A stretch of DNA of 64,000 nt, taken from positions 1-64,000 of the forward strand of contig NZ_FRDM01000021.1 of the NCBI RefSeq assembly GCF_900143215.1, in the 5' to 3' direction. Source of the stretch: Geodermatophilus obscurus. Its GTDB lineage: Bacteria > Actinomycetota > Actinomycetes > Mycobacteriales > Geodermatophilaceae. Below the pieces are notes generated by a model. It had not been told where the DNA came from and did no database searches. It saw nothing but the letters and a program-made list of their open reading frames with translations. This document shows, piece by piece, positions 8,909 through 17,909 of the stretch. Position numbers and translations under genes: made by a program. Every line of letters starts with the position of its first letter. The first letter of the stretch is position 1.

Positions 8909-9019
8909 TCACGCCGCACCTCTCCGCGCCGCGGCCCATCGTCCGCGCCGTCCGGCGGATGCGGTCGGGCGCCTCGCACGTGCTGATCCCCGCTGCGGAA
9001 GCGTCCGCCGACGGGTCAC
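8909..9019 (-). CDS. Possible small Arg-rich ORF downstream of an orphan operator
   Basis: A GTG at 9019 has AGGAGG six bases upstream and opens a 36-codon frame (MTRRRTLPQRGSARARRP...) ending in TGA at 8911-8909. It lies about 65 bp downstream of the predicted start point of the orphan repeat site at 9089-9121. Composition alone does not support coding, because any GC-rich frame gives Arg and Ala here. Ranked low. Confidence 0.2.
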   Translation of the reverse strand: MTRRRTLPQRGSARARRPTASAGRRGRWAAARRGAA

Positions 9020-9088
9020 ACCGGTCCTCCTGGTCTCGGGTGCGCACAGCGACCAGCGACACCGCCGGGCACGGACGGCGTCGGGTGG

Positions 9089-9121
9089 AGGACACCACGG
9101 ACGGCGTCACCGCGCCGTCAA
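9089..9121 (-). promoter_or_regulatory. Orphan SARP-type direct repeat (weak)
   Basis: Reverse strand: TTGACG-N5-GTGACG (9121-9105, 11-bp spacing), then TGTCCT 10 bp on (9094-9089), a poor -10. No convincing gene follows, unlike the other sites. Confidence 0.35.
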
Positions 9122-9291
9122 CCGCGACGAGCCTGCGGGCCGAGGTCCGGACGCGGCGGGCGGGCTTTCGCGCTGCCGTCCTGGGTGCACGAGGTGGCTG
9201 CTCGGGGGCCGCCGGAGTCGGGTGCGCGGTCTCCCGCGGACGGCGCAGGGCCTGCCGGAACCCATGCCGGGGCAGGCAGCGGGCGGCTGCG

Positions 9292-10218
9292 TCAGGAGGG
9301 GCGGGTCGCGGCGATCCCGATGGGGCCGGCGACCCGTGCCTGCGCCAGGTAGCGCGAGATCGAGTGCGGGTCGGTGTCGTTCTCCACCTCGAGGTCGGCG
9401 AGCGGCGCCCCCCAGGACTGCACCAGGGGGTGCCCCAGGGCGACCACGTCGTTGACGTCGTAGGCGGTCAGCCACTCGACCCCGGGGTGCTTGGACCCCG
9501 GGTCGAGGAGGTTCTTCTGCACCGCCTCGAGACCCAGCGGTGACCCGGCCGTCACCCACAGGGCAGTCCGCTCGCGGACGTCGTCGTCGTGCAGCAGGTC
9601 CCGGGCCACCACCGTGCCCAGGCTGTGCGAGACGAGCACGAGCGGCCCCTCCGCGGGGAGGGCCTCCCGGACCACCTCCAGGACCTCGTCCCGGCCGTCG
9701 CTGAGGTAGAGGGCGACGTCGCGCAGCTGCGCGGTGATCACCAGCTGGTCCACCCGCGACCGCTTGGCGAGCGAGACGAGGAGCTCTCGCGCCGGGCCCC
9801 AGGAGAGGATCCGGTCGCGCAGGCCCTCCTCGCGCAGCCGCCCCCCACCCCCCGTCCGCTCGACCGGCGGTGGCGGCTCGTCGGGGTCGGGGACCGCCAT
9901 CCCGGCGGCCCGGGCCATGTCGAGGAGCAGCTCACGCTCGAGCGCGCCGGTCTCGGGCGGAGTGGCGGGGGAGAACGGCCCCGGTTCGTCCGTCGACCGC
10001 GTCGACTCCAGCCTGAGGGCCTTGCCCGCCGACGCCGCGGTGACCTGGTACAGGACGTTGCCGTAGAACGGCAGGACCACGCGGTCGGCGGGCAGCGGGT
10101 CGGCGCCGGCCGCGGTGAGCCCGGCGTTCAGGGCTGCCAACCACTTGCGGAGCAGTTGCTCCGGTTTCTTGAACTCCTGGCCGCGGCCGTGGAGGAAGAC
10201 GAGCGTGGGTGCGGTCAT
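9292..10218 (-). CDS. Alpha/beta-hydrolase (esterase/lipase-like)
   Basis: A 308-residue protein. The start at 10218 (MTAPTLVFLHGRGQEFKKPE) follows GAGGAG and the upstream stop; a GTG at 10233 is possible but less fitting. LVFLHGRG is the oxyanion-hole strand, and LVLVSHSLGTVVARDLL near residue 200 carries the nucleophile elbow SHSLG. An acid and a His (DVNDVVALGHPL) follow at plausible positions. The substrate is unknown. It is the last gene of the run of minus-strand genes from 18377 and overlaps nothing downstream. No signal peptide is seen. Confidence 0.8.
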   Translation of the reverse strand: MTAPTLVFLHGRGQEFKKPEQLLRKWLAALNAGLTAAGADPLPADRVVLPFYGNVLYQVTAASAGKALRLESTRSTDEPGPFSPATPPETGALERELLLDMARAAGMAVPDPDEPPPPVERTGGGGRLREEGLRDRILSWGPARELLVSLAKRSRVDQLVITAQLRDVALYLSDGRDEVLEVVREALPAEGPLVLVSHSLGTVVARDLLHDDDVRERTALWVTAGSPLGLEAVQKNLLDPGSKHPGVEWLTAYDVNDVVALGHPLVQSWGAPLADLEVENDTDPHSISRYLAQARVAGPIGIAATRPS

Positions 10219-10219
10219 C

Positions 10220-11179
10220 TCACTGCTCCTCACCGAGGATCGGGGTCAGCAGGCGGCGCTGCTCCAGCGGGACGCCGGCGCCGCGGAGGCTGCGGACGAT
10301 CCGGCTGACCCGGGCTCCCTCGTTGCCGACGTAGGCCACCGCGTCCTCACCCATGTCCCGTGTCCAGCGCTGCCCGTCGCGGGTCAGCTCGAAGCCCTCG
10401 TCGTCGGTCGCGGCGACCCCGCCGTGGTGCAGCGCGACCATCTCCCACTGGTCGTTGAAGACCGGCGCGCCCGAGGAGCCCTCCCGGGTGTCGCTCTCGT
10501 AGCGCAGCCACAGGTCGTCCTCGGCGACCATCCGGTTGAACCGGAGGCTGACCCGCTTGCGCTGGCCCGCGGGGTGGTGGATCACGTTGAGCACCTCGCC
10601 GATGACGGCCTTGCCCGTCTGCCCGATGAGCGGGATGGAGCCGTACGTCTCACCGGGTGGCCGGCCGTCCCGCAGGGCGACCGCGACGACGGTGTAGTCC
10701 AGGTCGGGGTCGGTGACGAAGCAGTCGCCCGGGGCCAGCGGCCACCGGTCCTCGTTCCGGGACTCGCCGTCCTCGTCGTACTCGTAGGCGAACTCCACGG
10801 CCATCCCCGCGGCCTCGTCCGGCGTCCGGACGACGTGGTGGTTGGTCAGCAGGAGGCGGTCGGTGACCAGCGATCCCGTGCCGATGGGCACGACCGGCTG
10901 GCGCCGCGGCGCCTCGACGACCCGACCCACCGAACGGGCCGCGCGGAGCCCGCAGTCGAAGAAGCTCAGCCAGACGGAGTCGTCCTGGTCGACGATGCCC
11001 TCCAGTCGCAGGTGCCGCCGCCGCAGCCGGTCCTCGCGCTCCTGGAGATCCGCCGGGCTGTTGGCCAGGGTCAGGTCCCGCTGGCCGATCGCCGCCTGGG
11101 CGTCCGCGCGCTGCTCCTCGCTGGCCACCCACCGTTCCCGGATCCCGCGCAGCCGGTCCTCCACCCCGGTCGCCACCAT
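10220..11179 (-). CDS. Trypsin-like (V8-type) serine protease
   Basis: About 319 residues. Two ATGs lie close together; the second (11179) has better spacing from GAGGAGG than the one at 11185. After a charged, helical N-terminal region of about 85 residues there is a chymotrypsin-fold domain: GTGSLVTDRLLLTNHHVV (His), DLDYTVVAV (Asp) and DTREGSSGAPVFNDQWEMVA (Ser), a complete triad of the glutamyl-endopeptidase/V8 type. These proteases are normally exported zymogens, yet no signal peptide is visible. It sits between the haem peroxidase and the alpha/beta hydrolase in one operon. Confidence 0.85.
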   Translation of the reverse strand: MVATGVEDRLRGIRERWVASEEQRADAQAAIGQRDLTLANSPADLQEREDRLRRRHLRLEGIVDQDDSVWLSFFDCGLRAARSVGRVVEAPRRQPVVPIGTGSLVTDRLLLTNHHVVRTPDEAAGMAVEFAYEYDEDGESRNEDRWPLAPGDCFVTDPDLDYTVVAVALRDGRPPGETYGSIPLIGQTGKAVIGEVLNVIHHPAGQRKRVSLRFNRMVAEDDLWLRYESDTREGSSGAPVFNDQWEMVALHHGGVAATDDEGFELTRDGQRWTRDMGEDAVAYVGNEGARVSRIVRSLRGAGVPLEQRRLLTPILGEEQ

Positions 11180-11191
11180 GGCCATGCCTCC

Positions 11192-13093
11192 TCAACTCCG
11201 GACGCCGGGACGCTGCCACGGCAGGAAGGCGTTGGACACCGAGCGCATCGCCGGTCGCAGCTGCGGGTAGTGCCGCAGGATCACCGAGGCCATGGTGTTG
11301 TCCGCCAGCCAGCGCATGCCGGGCACCGTGTAGACCGCCGGGGTGAAGTCCCCGGCGAGGAACCGGTCGCTGTTGAGCCGGCGCGACGCCATGAGGATGA
11401 AGATCCGGAACGCGGTGTCGCTGAACGCGAAGCCCTCGGGCAGGCGCTCGGCGAACAGCCCGACCATCAGGTCGACCTTCTCGACGTCCCCGCCGTAGAG
11501 CTGCGACATCTGCCGCGCGAGGTCGGGATCGCCGGTCAGCTCCTCGAAGCCGGCGGGCGCCCGCAGCCGCAGCAGCCGCCGGAACTCGCAGTAGCGGGGG
11601 ACGCCGAGCTCGCGGTGCCGCAGGATGTCGACGGCGGCGAGGTCCATGACCTTCCCGTCCGGCCGGACGAACTCCTGCAGGGACCTCGGGAAGTTGTGCA
11701 GGGTCACCACCCCGGGGTGCTCCGTGCCGAAGGAGTACAGGAGGTCGGCCACCGGCACGGTGTCGAGCAGAGCCAGGGACCGCGGGCCGGCCAGCTCGCG
11801 CAGGCTGTAGGGCTCCGCCCGGTACCGCCGGTCGTCCTCGTGCGAGCGCAGGTCGAACAGGTCCGGCATGAGCGGGTGCATCCGGTAGACGGCGGTGAAC
11901 TCCTCGGTCAGGGAGTAGGGGACGCCATGGTCCCGCGTCGGCGACCCCGGGATGCCGCTGACCAGCTCGCTGTCGCTGAGCCGGCCGAGCGCCGTGCTGA
12001 GGCGCTCTCCGGCCAGGCCCCACCAGTTGGCCCGCAGCGCGGCGGCCGTGGTGGGGTGGCTGATGACGGCGGGGGTCCACTCGGCGGTGTGGATCTTGGC
12101 GGTCAGCGCGGCGACCACGAGCCTGGCACGCTGGAAGAGCTCCTCGTCACCCCAGGCGGGGAACTCGTCGGCGAGCATGTCGCAGACGGCGTTGTGCTCG
12201 CGGGTGAAGAGGGTCTGCAGCGGTACCAGGCCGAGCCAGAACCCCGGTTCCTCGAGCGTCGGGTGGTCGCTCCTGGGCGTCGGCAGCATCCCGTCGGCCT
12301 CGACGCGCAGCTTGCCGCCCTCGAACGTCCGGGCCTCCCGCTGCTGCTCGGCGGTGACGCCGTAGATCTGCGAGGCGTCCCACCAGTGGGTGCAGGCGTT
12401 GACCGACGTCCGCGGTGACGAGGTGTCCGGGCGGGTCGGGTCCTCGGGGGTGCGCATGATCAGCATGGGCCGCTCGGGCCACGGGTCGTCGTCGGCCAAC
12501 TCGACCCGCCACGGGTCCGCGGTGGGGCTCTTCCCGTGGCTGAACCAGTCACGGATCATCCACTGCAGCCACGGGGCGACGAGCGCGTTGACCGACGTCG
12601 CGGGGATGAGCTCGTTCCGGGTCATCAGCTGCCGGCTGACCTCGCGGGGACTGGGCTCGACGACCTCGGCCGGCGCCGGCCGGCCGGCCGCGACGAGCGG
12701 CACGTTGCGCCCGAACCGCGAGCCGGCCATCCCCGCGGACGGGACCGCGAGGTCGTTGTAGCTGCCGTCCACCGTTCGCGAGGTCAGGACCCGCGGGTCG
12801 AACGGCGGAACGGCCGGGGACCGCGTGGTCGGCAGCGCCCCGGTGTCGTGCAGGTTGTGCCGGCGCAGCGCGTCACGGAGGCCGGCGAGTACCGCCAGCC
12901 CCAGGGGCACGGGCAGCCGGTCCCAGCCGAACACCCGATCCAGCGCCCAGGCCGCCGCGCGGTAGAGCCGCCACGGCAGGCCCGGCCGGTAGCCGTTCCC
13001 GGACGTGACGGCGCCGGGCTGCGCCGTCGTCCGGGGTGGTCCGTCGCCGACGATCCTGCTCCCGGGCGGCTCGGTCGTGGACGTCCTGGTCAT
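11192..13093 (-). CDS. Animal-type haem peroxidase / alpha-dioxygenase-like
   Basis: A 633-residue member of the An_peroxidase superfamily. ATG at 13093 follows GAGGA. The core motifs are NALVAPWLQWMIRDWFSHG near residue 190 (distal His region, as in pathogen-inducible alpha-dioxygenases), HWWDASQIYG, TREHNAVC and EFTAVYRMHPLMPD, a likely proximal-His helix. The family uses haem and peroxide or O2 to oxidise halides, phenols or fatty acids. Resemblance to the dioxygenase branch suggests a fatty-acid substrate, but this is not certain. There is no signal peptide. It follows the small membrane protein and DyP in the operon. Confidence 0.85.
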   Translation of the reverse strand: MTRTSTTEPPGSRIVGDGPPRTTAQPGAVTSGNGYRPGLPWRLYRAAAWALDRVFGWDRLPVPLGLAVLAGLRDALRRHNLHDTGALPTTRSPAVPPFDPRVLTSRTVDGSYNDLAVPSAGMAGSRFGRNVPLVAAGRPAPAEVVEPSPREVSRQLMTRNELIPATSVNALVAPWLQWMIRDWFSHGKSPTADPWRVELADDDPWPERPMLIMRTPEDPTRPDTSSPRTSVNACTHWWDASQIYGVTAEQQREARTFEGGKLRVEADGMLPTPRSDHPTLEEPGFWLGLVPLQTLFTREHNAVCDMLADEFPAWGDEELFQRARLVVAALTAKIHTAEWTPAVISHPTTAAALRANWWGLAGERLSTALGRLSDSELVSGIPGSPTRDHGVPYSLTEEFTAVYRMHPLMPDLFDLRSHEDDRRYRAEPYSLRELAGPRSLALLDTVPVADLLYSFGTEHPGVVTLHNFPRSLQEFVRPDGKVMDLAAVDILRHRELGVPRYCEFRRLLRLRAPAGFEELTGDPDLARQMSQLYGGDVEKVDLMVGLFAERLPEGFAFSDTAFRIFILMASRRLNSDRFLAGDFTPAVYTVPGMRWLADNTMASVILRHYPQLRPAMRSVSNAFLPWQRPGVRS

Positions 13094-13317
13094 GGGGTCC
13101 TCCTCGGGGAGCGCACGGTTCCCTCGTGCGGTGCCGTGGTGTCTCACTGGTCCAGCAGGCCGAGTCGAGCCGGCTCCTGGGAGAGCCGGGCGGCCGGCTC
13201 GCTGATACGCGGGAGCGCGTCCGGGTTCGCGGCGCCGGGGTCGGCCCGTGCCGCCCGCGCGGCGGGACCTGCGCGTCCACGTGCGCCTCCTGGATCTCTC
13301 CCGAGCCGTCCGGCGGG

Positions 13318-13725
13318 TCAGCGGGACCGGAACAGGCGCCGTGGCGGGTGGCGGCGCCGCGCGCCCAGGTTGACCAGCGAGAGCACGAGGTTGACCGCGG
13401 AGATGGCGGTGGCCATCGCCCCGGCGCGTCGGGGCAGATCGCCCCGGCGCCAGGCGAGGAGGGCCGCGACGGTGTCGCTGCCGTGGACGACGGGGGCCAG
13501 CTGCTCCGCGTGCCCCCGCCGACGGGCGTCGGGGGTCAGCAGCTCGGCGCCGATGAGCACGGTCCGGATGCCGAACATCCGCAGCGGATAGCGCATCCCC
13601 GGCTGGGTGGCCGGGTCGATGTCCAGCCGGCGGATGACCAGGCCGGGAGCGAGCAGGCCCGCCGTCCCCATCGTCAGGCGGACCCCCGCGAGCAGCACGC
13701 GGGGGAGGTCGGCGCTCGACGTCAT
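13318..13725 (-). CDS. Small membrane protein (DUF4267-like)
   Basis: 135 residues. Its ATG overlaps the stop of the DyP gene (ATGA), so it is translationally coupled to the peroxidase. Hydrophobic stretches lie near residues 8-28, 50-65 and 105-122 (ISAVNLVLSLVNLG), suggesting three or four membrane helices. The pattern (LLAGVRLTMGTAGLLAPGLV... FGIRTVLIGAELL) resembles small DUF4267-type proteins of unknown function. It may anchor or accompany the neighbouring peroxidases. Confidence 0.65.
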   Translation of the reverse strand: MTSSADLPRVLLAGVRLTMGTAGLLAPGLVIRRLDIDPATQPGMRYPLRMFGIRTVLIGAELLTPDARRRGHAEQLAPVVHGSDTVAALLAWRRGDLPRRAGAMATAISAVNLVLSLVNLGARRRHPPRRLFRSR

Positions 13726-15227
13726 GGGGTCCTCCTGTCGGCCGAGGGGCCGGAGGCGAGGTAGTGGAGTGCGCGGACGCCGGGGAGGAAGAAGTAGCCG
13801 CCGCCGCGGACCCGCACGAACCGGGGCAGGTCGAGCAGGCGGTGGCGGACGGGCTCGGCCGGCAGGGGGAACACCCCGCTGTCCGGCGCGTGGGCCCCGG
13901 CAATCGGGTCCGGGCTGTCCTGCAGGCCCGCGAACGCCGGGTTGTTCAGCCAGGTGTGCTGCACGAACTCGAACTGGCGGCTGAGGTTGGCGTTCACGCA
14001 GAGGAAGTGCAAGCCGCGCCCGGCGTCCGCCTCCGTCCCGTCGCCGGCGTCCTGGTCGCACGGCAGGACGTCGTACTGCCGGCCGCGGCGCAGGAGCCGG
14101 TGCCGGTCGTTGACCCGGACCGAGGCCTCCGAGCCGGGGCGCGGGTCCAGCGAGTCCCGCGGGTTGGCCCGGCGGGCGTGCGCCGCGATCGGGCACCCGA
14201 GGCCGAGCGCGTCGCCGTCCCGGTGGTAGCGGAAGGCGTTGTCCACCGGATGGGCCTGGTCGTCGCGGTCGGGACTGATCGTCAGGGACGTGCCGCTGGG
14301 CCACCGTCCCACCATCTTCGCCGCGACCTGCTCGGCCGGCAGTCCGGTCCGCGCCGCCCACCGGTGGGCGTGGTCCCAGAAGGCGGTGACGTCGAGGGCG
14401 AAGGTCCGGGCGACCAGGTACGTGCCGTTGCGCCCGAGATCGACGCTGGGCGTCCCCGCATCGGGGGCGGGGAACAGCAGCCGGCCGGGGTCCGCCGCCG
14501 CGGGCAGGAGGGGGCGTCCGGTGCGCGTGCCGTAGGCGTTGGGGTACCCGAGGAGGAACTCACCCAGGGCCACGTCGCCGTCGGCGCCCTCCCCGTGCAG
14601 GCCGGCCACCGTGGGCTGGGAGATCCCGTCGGCGAAGCCGAGGTGGTCACGCTGCGCCAGGGTGGCGGTGGGGAGCGTGACGACCTCCTCGACCCCGTCG
14701 GCCGGGACCAGTCGGCGGACCGCCTCGGTGTGCGTCCGGAGCTCCACGTCGGACGCCGCGTAGAGGAGGAGCAGGACGTCGACGCGAGGGTTGGTGGGGC
14801 CGCCCCAGGCCCAGGTGGAGGGGGCGTGCTCGCCCTCGTCCCCCAGGAAGGCGCTGCGGGTGGGGGTGGTCATCCCGCCGGTGAACTCGAGGGAGAACTG
14901 GTCCAGCGCCGCCTGCGGCAGTCCCAGCCGGGCGAGGCCGCGGTGGCCGAGGGCGACGTTGAGGGCCCGGGTGCCGTGGTCGGCGGCCATGCTGGTCACC
15001 AGGGGGAGGAGGCCGGCGAGGAGGGCGCGTCCTGCGGCGCCGTCGTCCACGCGCAGGCCCAGGAACACCGCCTCCGGGAGCCGCCCGTACCCGCTCCCCA
15101 CGATCCCCTGGACATCGGCCCGGTCGACGCCGCGCCCGCTGCGTGGAGCGGGGCCGGGTGCGGGCGCGGCCGGCCCCCGGGCGCCGCGGTCGACCCGGTG
15201 AGGCGCCGCGCTGCGGGTCGGTGCCAT
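13722..15227 (-). CDS. DyP-type haem peroxidase
   Basis: A 501-residue dye-decolourising peroxidase. The ATG at 15227 follows GGAGGG. GFADGISQP near residue 205 is the GxxDG motif with the catalytic Asp; CPIAAHARRANPR near 360 gives the proximal haem His and its flanking Arg residues; VNANLSRQFEFVQHTWLNNP is the conserved C-terminal strand. DyPs use H2O2 to oxidise dyes, lignin-like phenols and Mn. There is no twin-arginine or Sec signal and no obvious encapsulin-targeting tail, although some DyPs are encapsulin cargo. It is in an operon with a catalase-like protein and a second peroxidase. Confidence 0.92.
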   Translation of the reverse strand: MAPTRSAAPHRVDRGARGPAAPAPGPAPRSGRGVDRADVQGIVGSGYGRLPEAVFLGLRVDDGAAGRALLAGLLPLVTSMAADHGTRALNVALGHRGLARLGLPQAALDQFSLEFTGGMTTPTRSAFLGDEGEHAPSTWAWGGPTNPRVDVLLLLYAASDVELRTHTEAVRRLVPADGVEEVVTLPTATLAQRDHLGFADGISQPTVAGLHGEGADGDVALGEFLLGYPNAYGTRTGRPLLPAAADPGRLLFPAPDAGTPSVDLGRNGTYLVARTFALDVTAFWDHAHRWAARTGLPAEQVAAKMVGRWPSGTSLTISPDRDDQAHPVDNAFRYHRDGDALGLGCPIAAHARRANPRDSLDPRPGSEASVRVNDRHRLLRRGRQYDVLPCDQDAGDGTEADAGRGLHFLCVNANLSRQFEFVQHTWLNNPAFAGLQDSPDPIAGAHAPDSGVFPLPAEPVRHRLLDLPRFVRVRGGGYFFLPGVRALHYLASGPSADRRTP

Positions 15228-15262
15228 GTCCGTTCCCTCCGGGTGTGCGGGTGCTGCGGTCG

Positions 15263-16528
15263 TCAGAGCAGGGCGAGCCAGTCGCGTGCCTCGTCGTCGG
15301 AGAGGGTCCGGCGGGCCAACCCCCGGCGGATCGCGGCGTTGGAGCGGGCGTTGAGCGCGGTGAGGTCCTCGTAGGCTGACCACCAGACGTGGCTGAGGGC
15401 CTGGCGGGTGCGCAGGTGGTTCTTGAACTGCTCCTCGTCCCGCGCGCCGCGCCAGAGGAGCAGGATGGTCCGGGGGTAGCCCAGGCCGTTGCTGAAGATG
15501 GCGTTGAGACCCCAGGCGACCTTGTCGATGAAGTCGTCCATGTAGCTCTCGAGGCTGCCGTCGTAGCTGCTGAGGAAGATCATCCGCTCGGGGGAGAGGT
15601 AGACCCACCGGGCGAAGTGGATGGTCGTGACCCCGGCGAGGCTCCCGCGGTTGAGCACGTGCCGGACGGCGTAGCTGATGGCGAACAGGACGGTCCGGGT
15701 GAGGGCGGCCCGGAAGGGTCCGGGCTTGAGGAACCCGACGGCGGCGAACGGGTTGTGCGCGACGTGGTCCTCACCCGCCCGGAGGCGCTCCACCGCGACC
15801 GGGTCGGGGCGCTGCCGGTCGGGCACGTCCCGCAACTCGTGGATGAGCAGGACGACGGCCACGAACGGCAGTGCCAGGAGGATGACCGGGAGCAGCGGCA
15901 GGAGGACCGCCGGGACCGCCAGCAGGTGGGCCAGTTCCCTGGCCCGCCACCACAGCGGAGGACGCCGCGCGGGTACGACACCGACGCGCAGGTCCGGGTC
16001 GGTGAGCGCGTGCCGGCGCAGGACCGCGTGGATCTCCGCCGGCGGGAGGTCCACGAGATCGTCCCGGTGCTCGTCCAGGTATGCCTCCAGGCCCTTCCGC
16101 AGCCGGGCCTCGGCGCGCACCTGCGACACCCCGCGTCCCACGGTGTTCACGTAGAAGGCGGCCTCGGGGATGCGGTGGGCCCGCAGCCACGCCGTCCGGC
16201 TGGCCGGATCCGGCCGCGTCGGGTAGTCGGTGCAGCAGGAGAACGCGCGGTCCAGACCCGGCCCGGAGACGTCGGCCAGCGCCTGGAGGTGGGCGTCGGC
16301 CGGGCCGTCGAGGTCGGCGGTGTAGAGCAGGCTGGGCCCGACCCTCGTGCCGGACGGGCTCACGGCGTCGTCCAGCAGCATCAGCCGGGCGAAGTGCAGG
16401 CCGGCGAGCCGGTCGAAGGCCGGGACCGCCCGGTCGGGGCCGGCCAGGTCCGCCAGGGCGGTCGCCGCACGGTCGTGGTGCTCGGCCGGTAGCGGTGCGA
16501 GGACGGTCACCGCGGACTGCTCGGGCAC
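15263..16528 (-). CDS. Conserved protein with a central membrane hairpin, linked to haem peroxidases
   Basis: A 421-residue protein; GTG at 16528 preceded by GGAGG. The N-terminal half is soluble and resembles haem-peroxidase-associated proteins; a hydrophobic segment at residues about 195-230 (LLPLLPVILLALPFVAVVLL) is a membrane hairpin; the C-terminal half (FARWVYLSPERMIFLSSYDG, WGLNAIFSNGLGYPRTILLL) recurs beside or fused to DyP-like proteins in my recollection. Function unknown. It lies between the catalase-like and DyP genes with gaps of 12 and 35 bp, so a shared role in peroxide chemistry at the membrane is an inference. Confidence 0.7.
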   Translation of the reverse strand: MPEQSAVTVLAPLPAEHHDRAATALADLAGPDRAVPAFDRLAGLHFARLMLLDDAVSPSGTRVGPSLLYTADLDGPADAHLQALADVSGPGLDRAFSCCTDYPTRPDPASRTAWLRAHRIPEAAFYVNTVGRGVSQVRAEARLRKGLEAYLDEHRDDLVDLPPAEIHAVLRRHALTDPDLRVGVVPARRPPLWWRARELAHLLAVPAVLLPLLPVILLALPFVAVVLLIHELRDVPDRQRPDPVAVERLRAGEDHVAHNPFAAVGFLKPGPFRAALTRTVLFAISYAVRHVLNRGSLAGVTTIHFARWVYLSPERMIFLSSYDGSLESYMDDFIDKVAWGLNAIFSNGLGYPRTILLLWRGARDEEQFKNHLRTRQALSHVWWSAYEDLTALNARSNAAIRRGLARRTLSDDEARDWLALL

Positions 16529-16540
16529 GGGGTCCTCCGA

Positions 16541-17806
16541 TCAGCCTTCGGGGACGGCGCGGCGACCGACGACGGTGGCCCGGCGCTGCCGCTCCGGCCG
16601 CCGGTCGTCGTCGGGGAACACCTCGCTGCCGTCGGGTTCGACGTGGGGGACGGCGTTCATCGACTGGCGCAGCTGGGCCAGCTCCGCGTACATCCGGCGC
16701 CGCGCCCGGTTGGAGTTACCGAGGGGCCGGTGCTCCGGCAGGCTGTGCCACGGGTTGTAGCGGAGGACGTCGGCGAAGGCCAGCTGGGCGTCGGAGTCGA
16801 AGCGCTGCGCCGGGAGCCGCAGCCGCGCCACGGGGACGTACGGCGAGAGCCGCTCCGGCCACTTGACCGTGGCGTCCTCGATCGGCATCCGGTGCGGGTC
16901 GGTCTGCACCTGCACCATGAAGTCCATCTCCCAGTCGCCCCGGGCCAGGGTGCGGACCATGGCCTCCCGCAGGTAGTTCTCGGTCGGGTGGGCCGGGATC
17001 CTGGTCCGTCCCCGCTGCCGGGGCCTCAGGGAGTACTCGACGGCGCGGCCATCCCCGAGGAGGAACGGCACGTTGCTGTAGTACTGGACCTCCAGCGGGT
17101 TGGCGTGCATGGGGCTGTACAGCAGCTGCATCGCGAGGTGGAGCAGGTGGCGGCCCGGGGGGTCCAGCAGGTAGCCCAGGGGTGCCTTCGCGCGCACCCA
17201 CTTCTGCATCCGCGAGTTCTCCCGGACGTCCGGCGTGACGAAGCTCGCGGGCGAGACCAGGATCAGGTCCTGCGTCCGCTCCTCGTCGGGCATGAGCTTC
17301 GGGCCGTCCACGCCCATGACCTTGATCGCCACCGAGCACTGGCCCAGGTCCTCGAGGTCGGGTGGCGCGAAGGGGCCGGGCCCGGAGAAGCGCACCCACG
17401 CGGGGAACCTGCCCGGCGCGGCGAACAGCCCCTGCCGCAGGTGCTCCGGCAGGTCGGGCAGGACGGTGAACTCACCCCGGAGCACCCCGAACGTCTTGGT
17501 GTTGCCGAACCGCTGAGCCGCGCCCGGCAGCCAGTTCTCCCGGGTGAACGCGCTGATCTCGTCGATGATCTCCTGGGTGTACCGCTCCTCGTCCGGCAGC
17601 GGCTCCTCCTGCGCCAGGGCGAGGTGCTCGTCCTCGCGCAGGCGGTTCTGCAGGGCCTGCAGCAGGGCGAACAGCGGCGGGCGCAGCCACCGGTCGACGT
17701 GCGGCCGGTACAGGAACTCCAGGCGCCGCTCCAGCCGCCACGCCCAGAGGAACAGGTCGCTGAGCGGGCGGAGGACGAAGTACGTGAACGGGCCTCCGGG
17801 GTTCAC
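16541..17806 (-). CDS. Catalase-fold family protein
   Basis: About 421 residues from a GTG at 17806 (VNPGGPFTYFVLRPLSDLFL); no clear Shine-Dalgarno, so the start is uncertain. The body has catalase-superfamily features: RFGNTKTFGVLRGEF, GRFPAWVRFSG (the conserved Arg-Phe-Ser), SVAIKVMGV and TQDLILVSPASFV. The first 60 residues include a hydrophobic stretch that may be membrane-associated. The distal catalase His-x-x-x-Arg motif is not obvious, so this may be one of the catalase-related peroxidases or fatty-acid hydroperoxide-processing enzymes rather than a true catalase. Confidence 0.75.
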   Translation of the reverse strand: MNPGGPFTYFVLRPLSDLFLWAWRLERRLEFLYRPHVDRWLRPPLFALLQALQNRLREDEHLALAQEEPLPDEERYTQEIIDEISAFTRENWLPGAAQRFGNTKTFGVLRGEFTVLPDLPEHLRQGLFAAPGRFPAWVRFSGPGPFAPPDLEDLGQCSVAIKVMGVDGPKLMPDEERTQDLILVSPASFVTPDVRENSRMQKWVRAKAPLGYLLDPPGRHLLHLAMQLLYSPMHANPLEVQYYSNVPFLLGDGRAVEYSLRPRQRGRTRIPAHPTENYLREAMVRTLARGDWEMDFMVQVQTDPHRMPIEDATVKWPERLSPYVPVARLRLPAQRFDSDAQLAFADVLRYNPWHSLPEHRPLGNSNRARRRMYAELAQLRQSMNAVPHVEPDGSEVFPDDDRRPERQRRATVVGRRAVPEG

Positions 17807-17909
17807 GATCCGGCCCGCGCATCGGGAGGTCGGGGCGGACGTGGAGCGGTCGACGAGCGAGCGGGGGAGGTCGCCGGCCCCCAGCCGGCGACGGCTCGTG
17901 CCGACACGG

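Larger units (their letters stand above)
8622..9291. other. 670-bp stretch without a confident gene
   Basis: It lies between the convergent ends at 8621 and 9292. The open frames here look like shadows. The only structure found is an 11-bp-spaced repeat pair (9105-9121, listed separately) and a possible 36-codon reverse-strand frame (9019-8909, GTG start, AGGAGG upstream, Arg-rich product). Confidence 0.5.

Noticed and set aside
10115-12418. Forward 767-codon frame
   Set aside because: Antisense to the V8-like protease and haem peroxidase genes, which have full active-site motifs.
13722-15227. DyP as encapsulin cargo
   Set aside because: No encapsulin shell gene in the window and the C-terminus shows no clear encapsulin-targeting peptide.
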